From Acanthosepion lycidas (lineage: Eukaryota; Mollusca; Cephalopoda; Sepiida; Sepiidae): a DNA stretch of 64,000 nucleotides. Within the stretch, counting starts at the first letter, position 1, and each line of letters starts with the position of its first letter. Position numbers and translations under genes: made by a program. Location of the stretch: the NCBI GenBank assembly GCA_963932145.1, contig OZ010611.1, positions 53,363,333 to 53,427,332 on the forward strand. Reading direction: 5' to 3'. The notes under the pieces are model-generated. The model searched no databases. It worked only from the letters and a program-made list of their open reading frames with translations, and was not told where the DNA came from. Positions 11,371-21,600 of the stretch are shown piece by piece.

Positions 11371-11504
11371 TTAAGGGTCTCCTCAATACTATAAAATGTT
11401 TCAGTGATGTATAGGTATAGATTTAGGCTTAGATGTGCAAAAGTAACATTCAAGAAAGGGAGAATTTTAGAAATACACTGAAGAGAATATTTTTTATCAC
11501 AAGC

Positions 11505-13975
11505 ATCAGGGAACTTGATCAAGACGAAGCCTAGCAATTAGCGTCAGGGAAGTTGATCAAGACGAATCCTAAAAATTAGCATCAAAGAAATTGATCAAGA
11601 AGAAGCCTAAAAAACGGCATCAGTGAACTTGATCAAGACGAAGCCTAGGAATTAGCATCAAGGAACTTGATCAAGACGAAGCCTAGGAATTAGCATCAAG
11701 CAACTTGATCAAAACGAAGCCTAAGAATTAGCATCAAGGAACTTGATCAAGACGAAGCCTAGGAATTAGTATCAGGGAACTTGATCAAGACGGATCCTTT
11801 GAATTAGCATCAAAGAACTTGCTTGAGACGAAACCTAGAAATCAGCATCAGTGAAATTGATCAAGACGAAACCACAGAATTAGCGTCAAAGAAATTGATC
11901 AAAAAGAAGCCTAGGAAACGGCATCAGTGAACTTGATCAAGACGAAGCATAGGAATTAGTATTAGGGAACTTGATCAAGACGAAGCCATGGAATTAGCAT
12001 CAGGGATCTTGATCAAGACGAATCCTTTGAATTAGCATCGAAAAACTTGATCAAGACGAAGCCTAGGAATTAGCACCAAGGATCTTGATCAAGCCGCAGC
12101 CTAGAAATTAGCACCAAGGAATTTGATTAAGACGAAGCCTCGGAATTAGCATCAAACAGCTTGATCAAGAAGAGGCCTAGGAATTAGCACCAAGAAACTT
12201 GATCAAGACAAAGCCTAGGAATTAGTATCAAGGAACTTGATCAAGACGAAGCCTCCGAATTAGCATCAGAGAACTTGATCAAGACGAAGACTAGGAATTA
12301 GCATCAGGGAACTTGATCAAGACGAAGCCTAGGAATTAGCATAAGGGAAGTTGATCAAGGCGAAGCCTAGGAAATAGCATCAGAGAACTTGTTCAAGACG
12401 AAGTCCCCGAATTAGCATCAGGGAACTTGATCAAGACGAATCCTAGGAATTAGCATCAAAGAACTTGATCTATACGAAGCCTCGGAATTAGCATAAGGGA
12501 ACTTGATCAAGACGTAGCCTAGGTATTAGCATCAGGGAACTTGATCAAGACGAAACCTCAGAATTAGTATCAAGGAACTGGATCAAGAACAAACCGCGGA
12601 ATTATAACCAGGGAACTTGATAAAGCTGAAGCCTACGAATTAGCATCTGGGAAATTGATCAAGACGAAGCCTCCGAATTATCATCAGAGAATTTGATCAA
12701 GACGAAGCCTCGGAATTAGCATCAAGACGAATCTTAGGAAATATTTTCAGAGAACTTTATCGGGACGAAGCCTAGGAAATAACGTCAGAGAAGTTCGTCA
12801 AGACGGAGCCTAGGAATTAGCATCAGGGAACGTGATCAAGGCGAAGACTAGAAATTAGCATCAGGGAACTTGATCAAGAAGAAGCCTCGGAATTAGCATC
12901 AGGGAACTTGATCAAGACGAAGCCTCGGAATTAGCATCAGGGAATTTCATCAAGACGAATCTTAGGAAATACTATCAGAGAACATCGTCAAGACGAAACC
13001 CAGGAATTAGCATCATGGAACTTGATCAAGACGAAGCCTTGGAATTAGCACCAACGAATTTGATCAAGACAAAGCCTCAGAATTATCACAAGAGAACTTG
13101 ATCAAGACGAAGCCTCCAAATTAGCATCAGGGAACTTGATCAAGACGTGGCTTCGAAATTAGCACCAGGAAACATCATCAAGACGAATCTTACGAAATAG
13201 TATCAGAGAACTTTATCGTAATGAAGCCTAGGAAATACCCTCAGAGAAGTTGATCAAGACGGAGACTAGGAATTAGCATCAGGGAACTTGATCAAGACGA
13301 GGCCTCGGAATTAGCATCAGAGAACTTCATCAAGACGATTCTTAGGAAATAGTATCAGAGAACTTCATCGTGATGAAGCCTAGGAAATAGCCTCAGAGAA
13401 GTTCATCAAGACGAAGCGTAGGAATAAGCATCAGGGAACTTGATCAAGACGAAGCCTCAGAATGATCAAGGAACTTAATCAGGAATGCATCAGGGAACTC
13501 AATCATGACGAAGCCTAGGAATTAGCATCGAGGAACTTGATCAAGACGAAGCCTAGGAATGAGCATCAGAGAACTTGTTCAAGACGAAGTCTCCGAATTA
13601 GCATCAGGGAACTTGATCAAGACGAAACCTCTGAATTATCATCAGAGAACTTCATCAAGACGAATCCTAGGAAATAGCATCAGAGAACTTCATCAAGCGA
13701 AGCCTCGGAATTAGCATCAGGGAATTGATCAAGACGAAGCCATGGAATTAGCATCAGGGAACTTGATCAAGACGAAGCCTGGGAATTAGCATCAGGGAAC
13801 TTCATCAAGCGAAGCCTCGGAATTAGCATCAGGGAACTTGATCAAGACGAAGTCTAGGAATTAGCATCAGGGAACTTGATCAAAACGAAGCCTAGGAATT
13901 AGCATCAGGGAACTTGATCAAGACGAAGCCTAGGAATTAGCATCAGGGAATAGCTCAAGACGAAGCCTAGGAAAT
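11505..13975. repeat. 38-bp satellite array, about 65 units
   Basis: The unit is approximately GAACTTGATCAAGACGAAGC followed by CTAGGAATTAGCATCAGG. Copies diverge by a few bases, with occasional truncated units (near 12720 and 13470). Each consensus unit contains two palindromes, TTGATCAA and CCTAGG. The unit is not a multiple of three, and no frame stays open. Confidence 0.93.
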
Positions 13976-14923
13976 AGCAAAGAAGTTGGAATGAAGCACA
14001 CCTAAATGAAGGAGAAAGTAGGAAAAGAAAACTACTTGTGCGTCTGGTATTGAATACGAATTTGAATTCACAAATTACAATGTAAGCCATAAATACCTTG
14101 CCTGACCCCGTGATGCAATACAGTTTCAACAATATTTAATTTAGCATAGCTGACATAAAGCGAATGGACGCCAAAACGAGAAAGCTTCTAACCTGCCAAC
14201 GCATGTATCATCCCAAAGCTTACTTTGATCGTCTGTATATGTCCAAATTGCAAGGAGTCGGAGGATTAGTTCAACTAACTACAGCAATCGGCCTTTAAAT
14301 ATACCTAAAACAAGAGAATATCGATTTATGATCTGTGTCAAAGATCATGAAACACGTAGGAAATTTTATTCAGTCATAAAGAAAGCTAACAAGTTCAAAA
14401 TGGAATTTCAAATAGGTGTAGAAACAAAAGTGAAGCATAATTCACCTCCTGCAGCGGCAAAAACCTTCAATAAGAAAGCAAACGCACATCCAACGGATCA
14501 GATACAGAAACGATGACGGGATAAAAGTCTTCATGGTCAATATTCTGCCCGTACTAAATAAGCTGATGTAGACAATCTACGTACCCATCAGTGGTTAAGT
14601 AGTGATCAGGGTTAAAAAATGAAACTGAATCTTCTATTCTCGCTGGTGAGGACCAATGCTCGCTAACTAGAAATTACCAAGCAGGCATACTGAAAAATTG
14701 TGTTAACCCGAGGTGCAGATATTGTGGTAAATGTGCAGAAACAATTGATCAACTTGCATCAGGCTGCAGGGAGTTAGCACCTACTGAATATAAAATCCAG
14801 CGTGACAGAGTGGACCAATATCTAAACTGGAAAATCTGCAACATTTACGGGAAGAAAACTGCAAGAAATTTGTATGAACCCCACTCAGGACCAGTTATAG
14901 AGATAGGACCTGTAACAATTATA

Positions 14924-15903
14924 TGGTTTCTGTCTATATTTCTGAGATGAGGTATTGTAATTATTTGCATTATTTACATTGTTCGGACTGTTATCTTCAT
15001 CTGTATTGCCATATTCACGACGTTTCGGCTGTTGTACGATCCGGACTTCTTCAGGATTTGTCTATATTTATCGGATGAGGTATTGTAATTATTTACATTA
15101 TTTACACTGTTCGGACTGTTATCTTCATCTTGATTTCCATATTCACGACATTTCAGGCGTTGTACGCTCCGGCCTTCTCCAGGATTTTTCTATATTTCTC
15201 AGATGAGGTATTGTAATTATTTGCATTATTTACATTGTTCGGACTGTTATCTTCATCTTTATTGCCGTATTCACGACGTTTCGGCCGTTGTACGATCCGG
15301 CCTTCTTCAGGATTTGTCTATATTTCTCGGGTGAGATATTATGATTATTTACATTATTTATATTGTTCGAACTGTTATCTTCATCTTTATTGCCATATTC
15401 ACGACGTTTCGGCCGTTATACGATCCGGCCTTCTCCAGGATTTTTCTATATTTCTCAGATGAGGTATTGTAATTATTTGCATTATTTACATTGTTCGAAC
15501 TGTTATCTTCATCTTTATTGCCATATTCACAACGTTTCGGCCGTTGTACGCTCCGGCCTTCTCCAGGATTTGTCTATATTTCTGAGATGATATATTTTTA
15601 TTATTTATATTATTTATTTGTTCGGACTGTTATCTTTAACTTCATTGCCATATTCACGACGTTTCGGCCGTTATATTCTACGGCCTTCCCCTGGTATTTG
15701 GAATTTCGAACCGAACGCTTTGTTTCGTCCACCACGGTAGATTGTTCTAGATCCACGTTCCATGACTCTTCCGGATGACTCAATTATCACCCTTTAACTA
15801 AACTCTCCAAGTTTTTGTTCACCACTGCAGTAACCATGTCTTGAACTCACAACTCTTTCGGTCTAGTCACTGGATCCAACTAACGCTTTTATCCACTGGG
15901 TCA
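14924..15903 (-). mobile_element. tRNA-headed SINE-like element with 128-bp VNTR tail
   Basis: This segment exactly fills a gap in LINE copy B, so its limits are visible to within a few bases. On the minus strand it starts with a tRNA-like head (ACCCAGTGGATAAAAGCG as A-box region, GAGTTCAAGAC as B-box, 15903-15836). A unique body of about 150 bp follows (containing GGAATTTCGAACCG on the plus strand at 15700), then about six tandem copies of a 128-bp unit to the 3' end. The head implies Pol III transcription, an inference. A second copy of body plus head is at 40619-40850 and a second tandem block at 39497-39840. Confidence 0.65.
14935..15700. repeat. 128-bp tandem repeat, about 6 units
   Basis: The unit contains TTCGGACTGTTATCTTCATC and ACGTTTCGGCCGTTGTACG. 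Equivalent positions recur every 128 bp (14979, 15107, 15235, 15363, 15491). Confidence 0.9.
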
Positions 15904-16057
15904 TGGCTCGTCAAAATACAGAGAGACGGAACAATCAAAACTAATTGCCCACGCGTCGTGATTAGAGACCGAAAAGTTAAAATGTGCCTTCTTATTGACA
16001 TGGCAGACCCTACAGACTGTAATGTATCTTTGAAGATCTTAAAAAAACTATCAAAAT

Positions 16058-16995
16058 TCTAACACTTTCGCCAACCTCCTCAACCTCCGATGTCTTACTC
16101 TTGGGGTTGAAGTGTCTACTCGGTCCTAACCGAACTTAAGGGAGTGGCCGTAGGTCCCCTGAGCATCCGTAGATTATTCGACCTGTCCGCTAGTTTAATC
16201 CTGCTTCCTGCCCACGTTGTGATTTGTTTGATCCAGAAAGCAGAGTGTTGTTCATCCATTCACGGTCGACTGAAGATGTAGACACGGCTGGGGTGTCTGT
16301 GCTAAGAAATTTAGAATGCAGTAAAAAAAAAAATATCTGCAGAAAGCCGGACAAACATCGATTGAATGGTTGATTTGGTAATGTCTGTTATATAGCAGAA
16401 AAGAATAGTAGAGAAAAGAATCGGGTTACAGAAAAGAAAAGTAAAAAAAAAACCCTCATAGACTTGATTCTAGACACACAGAGAGTATATACGTGATTAT
16501 CTTGTTGTTAAATCGTCTCAGAACGATATATGACTCTTGCGATGGAGGTATAAAGATTTCTGTGCGGGGCTTAAAGTTATAGTGGCGTTTCTCCTCCCAA
16601 CGCTCGCCCAGGTCAATTTTCTCTTCTCTCTTCAAGAATTTTCTCCCGCCTGTCTTTTTCAGCATAACTACACGTTTATATAGATAAACCCGGCTGATTA
16701 TAACTGACCCTCGGTCCTACTACTTCGCACGCGGATTCACGGTGTTCTGGCTGCTTCAACCAAAAGCATGTGAATTCCAAAGTTCCTTCTAGCTTACTCA
16801 GCTCTATTTCAATTTTTAATCGATAAAAATTATTTTGACCATTTCCATTGATTTCTGATGACCCAGATTCAATGGGTACAACTTCTGCCCTAGATCAGAT
16901 TTCCCCATCAGTAAATAAAATTCTCTGATTTAATTTCGCTAAATCTACTCCAATTTCACTAAAAAAAATATCCGTGTATGTGTTTCCCAGACTCT

Positions 16996-17040
<45 letters not shown>

Positions 17041-17043
17041 GTC
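16058..17043. mobile_element. Second insertion in LINE copy B, class unknown
   Basis: About 985 bp separates the matching parts of the LINE. It has no open frame that I recognise, includes a (CT)n tract at 16994-17040 next to the right junction, and starts TAACACTTTCGCCAACCTCC. No terminal inverted repeat or clear duplication was seen. It may be a compound of more than one event. Confidence 0.4.
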
Positions 17044-17279
17044 ACAAATAAAAGGACCTTGGAACCGAAATCTCAAAAATGTAGCACATGAGGACATCAA
17101 AAATTTCAGTTGTAGTTGGAGCCCTCGGACTGATTGAAAAAAAAAATTCCATTAGACTCATTGAAAAAATTCTTGGTAGCACATGTCTTAAAAAATACAA
17201 AAAAAGTCTACATGCAGGTACAGACCACACTTTAAGAACGGCTTTATCTATGTAGAATATGTGATCTTTGTTTTTGCTT

Positions 17280-17312
<33 letters not shown>

Positions 17313-17450
17313 GTTCCGCAAAAAATACTCACTGGTAAATGTCATAATGCCATTTCTGACCTTAGGTCTATGTTTGAGACCATGAAAGAAATGAACAGAG
17401 ACCAAAAATCAAATGAAATAGTAACATAATCATAATAAAAATAAAAACTG

Positions 17451-18060
17451 AATAGACATCATCAAATTTGAGATGAACAGATAAAAAAATATATATTAGA
17501 TTTTTAAAAAAAATGGTTAAAAAATAAAACATATTACGTATTCAAACCCGGTTACACGAGTTTTGAAACATCTAGAAAGAACAAAATAAGAAAAAAAAAA
17601 AGGATCTTAGCTGGACTTCAATATGATTAACTAAATCGTTTATTTGGTTTTACTTAATCCATTCGAATGGATTATTTCGTTCTTAACTTATTTATTTCTT
17701 AATCCATAAATGGATTTATTTATTCATTGTTGATTTTTTTTTCTTTTTCAAAGAAGAATAACCCTGCTTAAAATTATAGGAAGGATTACCAAAGAATAAT
17801 GAGCATGTGTATTGAGATTTATATTCTAAGAGAAAGACAAAGAATAAAAATCTTAAAATATTTAATATTGGGTAAAGCTATAATTATTACTCGTAGTATT
17901 AGTAATAGCAGTAGTAGTAGAAATCCAGAATAAGTCAAAATCAATTACGTCATGGCGAACATTGACAAAACAAAAGTTAAATTGAAAACGCAAGACTTTG
18001 GAAAATGTTTAGGAATACGGTATATCGGATCCCAGAAATAAGCGTTAATCTCATAATTCT
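17451..18060. other. No recognisable feature
   Basis: AT-rich sequence with poly-A and poly-T runs and no repeat boundary or frame of note. Confidence 0.5.
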
Positions 18061-18700
18061 TCTTCTATCTGCGTCCCTTCACAGTCCTCCACAACCTCCT
18101 CTTACGTGTGGCTCTACCTTTGCTAAGGTTCCTATCACCCCTGTTCCGACGTCCATCCACATATAATCGTCAAATAGCTCGATGTCTTCCGCTGTCCCTT
18201 AAGCCCTCCATTTGCTCCATATGTGTTAAGTTTTCCAAGTCCTCTTCCATCATTATGTTCCCAAAGAATTTTTGGCGTCTTAAGTTATTTTATCTGATGC
18301 CATTTTCTTACCGGCTCTACCCAAGAGATTTTCGGCACCCTTCTGTAAAACCCTACTTATACTGCCTTTAATTTTCAACCCATCTTTGGGAAGATTTACA
18401 GCATTCATTGCCATTTAAGTGGATGGATATCAAATAGCAACGCAGTGCTCTTTTCTAACGAATTTTTTTTCCGTTTCTCAGCACCTACCTTTGCCTTTGT
18501 GACGCCAGTACAAAACGGTGTCACGCTTTTCTCGGTGTCGAATCCTGTGTTAAAACGCTTCCCAGATATTTAAACTTCTTCACGTCTTGGACTATATCTC
18601 TTGCTGATGGTCAAAATTACTCTCTTCTTGCAGTTGATGGTTCGTCCTGCTTTTCTTGCTATCTTCTATCCCCTGTCTAGAAGTTCCATCAAAAGTCAAC
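18060..18700 (-). pseudogene. LINE reverse-transcriptase C-terminal fragment
   Basis: On the minus strand, bases 18596-18540 read IVQDVKKFKYLGSVLTQDS, the V..FKYLGS motif that follows the RT catalytic domain in many non-LTR retrotransposons. Further downstream on the same strand, in shifting frames, come pieces resembling ILWEHNDGRGLGKLNT and LTIICGWTSEQG, which correspond to the 'FLGHIMREEGLENL' and 'CKWTSEQG' regions that precede the C-terminus of this LINE family. The final KLWRAMIAHVLKGHGT-like end appears as separate copies at 27776, 31463 and 34745. Several stops and frameshifts make it a pseudogene. The catalytic YADD box is not in this fragment. Confidence 0.65.
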
Positions 18701-19710
18701 CATCAAAATTAAGGTCAATCTGAGATTTATAATAACGTATTCCCAGCGTATAACTCGATACATTTAACCGAATGGACATTCAGCCGAAAATGTAGTGGCG
18801 TACTTACATGTATATCACACTCTTTATCGTAATGTGTTATATATATTTATATTTATTTACTGTATTAATTTATAATTTTTCATTTTTTACAGGCTTTTTT
18901 TTAATCTATTCTATATATATTATATTTTACTTCAAATGTTATTGTAAGATGATAAGTATTTTGCGAAAAAGTATATATGATATGTCCTGGAAAGGGATAT
19001 ATTTGTTGGAAGTAGCAAAGTAGTTGTTCGTTACTCTAACCAGGTAGGGGCAATCTAGCAGGTAACCGTAATGGACTGGTCCTCGTCGTAGGGGTAGGCA
19101 ATAGGAGAAGACAATAGGCGTCGTCCATGTACCTCCACATCAGTCTGTATTTATGGGTGACACCAGCCAATCATATTACTGTGAGCGGGAACCCAGGTGT
19201 ATGCATATTCATGACATCAGTATATTTTACTATAACAAGCATCTTAACCTTTTTACGATATAAAATATCTTTCAATTTCGCTTTTAATGATCATTATCTT
19301 AAAAAGGATGAACTAGCCTTTATTTTACAGTTAAATACGAATTTAAATAATTAGGTGCTACTTTTTACTCAAATACACACAAATAATTTTTCAAATATTA
19401 ATTTCAATAAAGGAATATTGAAATAAAAAACAACTTTAAGTTTAGATTTAGTAATTAAATCACTTGAAATTCAGTGGTAATTATTAGTCGTATTCTAAGT
19501 TATATTACTGCTAATTAAAATACTTAAAGTATTGCTTGTTACTATTTTTACTTGTACTTTTTCGGTGAAATGTCCGACAACCAAATGTCTCTCTGTCAAA
19601 TGCCCATCTACGATAGAATGCGAAGCAAGATTTAGAGCGGAAATAGAAAAGGAACGGTGTGCTTCTGTTAAATATACGGGAACAAGGGATGCGATATTTA
19701 TGCCCAGAAT

Positions 19711-19712
<2 letters not shown>
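18701..19712. other. No recognisable feature
   Basis: AT-rich; short open frames are hydrophobic and have no recognised motif. Bases 19020-19200 are somewhat more complex in sequence but unassigned. Confidence 0.45.
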
Positions 19713-19771
<59 letters not shown>

Positions 19772-19803
19772 TAGATAGATAGATGGATATATAGATAGAT
19801 AGA
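19713..19803. repeat. (TA)n plus (GATA)n microsatellite
   Basis: A TA tract runs to 19768 and grades into GATA repeats that end at the transposon fragment. Confidence 0.93.
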
Positions 19804-20110
19804 TATCAGGTGTTACAGCAAAATGCGACACTTGACAAAAAGAAAACGAAATAGGCAATGAAAACAAAAGCTGTATTTTCAGAGACCCGACAGTTTCTTT
19901 AGCAACAGCTAGAGTTACATACTACATTATTTTTCAATGTAACCACCGGCTGTGGCGGCGACGACCATCTCAAGGCATGCGCGAAATGAGTCACACGCTT
20001 TGGCGACCATGTCCTTGTACATAACGGCGAACGCCTCCAAGAATGCAGCCTTCAGAGAGTCGATCGTGTTGTGGTCGTGCTCGTTCGTCTAGGCCTCGAT
20101 CACGTCCCAG
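19804..20110 (-). pseudogene. Tc1/mariner-like transposase C-terminal fragment
   Basis: The minus strand reads SLKAAFLEAFAVMYKDM and then FRACLEMVVAATAGGYIEK-stop (stop at 19927-19929). That is the usual C-terminal pattern of IS630/Tc1/mariner transposases: a 'SLK..L' helix, an 'FR.RLE' helix and a final GGYIE. Between the stop and the GATA tract lies CAGGTGTTACAGCAAAATGC, a likely terminal repeat. An in-frame stop occurs near 20088, and similarity ends near 20103 at an AT-rich stretch, so it is truncated. It differs from the 9105 mariner fragment, so at least two families are present. Confidence 0.65.
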
Positions 20111-20538
20111 AAGAAATAGAAATTGTAATATACTTTGATAATTTTAATCATGAAATCATAATGAAAAATGTAATTTGAGCTGAAAACACAATTTACAGTT
20201 AAGAACTCATTCTCGAATTGCCCCTTAATCTGTTGGTATAGTTTGACGAAGGGTGCACATCCTACGCATGCCCCCTCCAAAAAAATATTACCATGCTCCA
20301 CCGGTTGGGCGTGCGCCGCATGTTGGGAATCGGTGTAGCAAAGGAAAGCGAGATTTAAGGAATAAACATCAATTGCAAGACAAAATGGTTGCTAGCAAAA
20401 TGGTTGCTAGCAAAAAGAACATGCAAATTACAAATTGGGAACGTCAAAATCAAAGAAGTGTAATAATTCAAATGTCTATGAAGAGTTTTAGCTCGACACT
20501 GAATGGAAAAAGATGCCTTCCAAAAGCTAAGCAAAGTA
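20111..20538. other. Unassigned, possibly more transposon debris
   Basis: Includes a 12-base direct repeat unit (AAAATGGTTGCTAGC twice near 20382-20412). No confident frame. Confidence 0.35.
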
Positions 20539-20639
20539 TTAGGTTGGTGCAAAAAATATGACGTAATAATGTCGTTTTTTGACGTAAAAAATACGTCAAA
20601 AAACGACATTATTACGTCATTATTTTTGCACCAACCTAA
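20539..20639. mobile_element. Mariner-type palindromic MITE, 101 bp
   Basis: The ends are TTAGGTTGGTGCAAAAA, flanked by TA at 20537-20538 and 20640-20641. The two halves are almost perfect reverse complements. The end sequence matches, as I recall it, that of mariner-derived MITEs such as human MADE1 (TTAGGTTGGTGCAAAAGTAA). Confidence 0.9.
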
Positions 20640-21600
20640 TATTAAGAAACAGGCAAACTTCATTGGAAACAAAGAAAAGAGTACTGAACTAGTAGTCTTT
20701 CGATATGGTAGTGAATGCCAGACAATCACATGAGAAATGGAGAAGAGACATGAGACAACAGAAATGTTGCTCTTCCGGAGGATGCTGAGAAATTCATGGC
20801 ATGAACTGTGGTGGTAAACAACGACTCAACTGATAGTAGCAGATAGGAAAAACCGCAAGGAGGGTAACCGAGAAAACAGTGTCACACGTCCAACCTTCTC
20901 ACGAGCAAAAAACCCATATATATTTATTTTGTAAGAATACAAAATTGTGGCACGAGGCCGAAAAGGGGAGGGGTAGAGGCTGGTCAACACTAACTATCTT
21001 ATACCTAGCTAATCTGACTCACGACCCATTCATACATTACAATTTACCCATTCACCACAAGAACTCGTCCATCACCAAACAATCCTTCAATCACCATAAT
21101 ACCACATCCTCTCAAGGGGAACCTACCAAAACGCGCCCCACACTATAAAAATTTGATGATGAAATACATGCTATACATTAAAATTCTAATAATGAGAGAA
21201 TGAGAGGGGAGGGAGATGAACGCACAAATAACTAAAAAGTAACACAAATGCAAACTAAACATAATATATGTTAGTAGGGGACCGTCCAACCCTCAAAACT
21301 GAGAGGCCGCTGTATTCTTCCCAAGGGACAAAATCAAGAGGCAACTCTCGCTAAGGGAGTGGGAAAAAGGATAAAATATTATGCCGGAATGGGAAAATAT
21401 AAAGCTGACCCAGTCGAGATAAAAGGAGGCCAAAAGAAACTGGGGAGGTTGGGAATCTCGACTTGGATCATAACCAAAGAGTAGCCGGGTTACAGGCCAG
21501 GAACAACACTTACTCACATTAACTAGGTACACTTAAGCTTGACTAAGCTAACCAAGGGGAGGGTTCCGCAGGAAGCCACCCCGATGGGCAATAGGTTGAC

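Larger units (their letters stand above)
14155..17450 (+). pseudogene. LINE with restriction-like endonuclease, copy B (twice interrupted)
   Basis: The same LINE family as copy A, starting further upstream. It shows KTRKLLTCQRMYHPKAYFD (post-RT region) at 14170, then THQWL, LTRNYQAGILK, a knuckle with its first Cys present (RCRYC...AETIDQLASGC) near 14720, and GPVTIIW at 14915. It stops at about 14922 and resumes at about 15904 with GTIKTNCPRVVIRDRKVK and LLIDMADPTDCNVSLKILKK. It stops again at about 16057 and resumes at about 17044 with sequence matching the KDLE region and the C-terminus. Many stops and frameshifts show it is dead. The two gaps are insertions, which makes this a useful ruler for the inserted elements. 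Confidence 0.72.

Noticed and set aside
18808-19023. Small membrane protein on the plus strand
   Set aside because: Tyr/Ile/Phe-rich frame typical of AT-rich DNA; no motif.
20253-20345. N-terminal part of the Tc1-like transposase (RRMLGIGVAK-like on plus strand)
   Set aside because: Opposite strand to the C-terminal fragment at 19927-20110 and too short to support.
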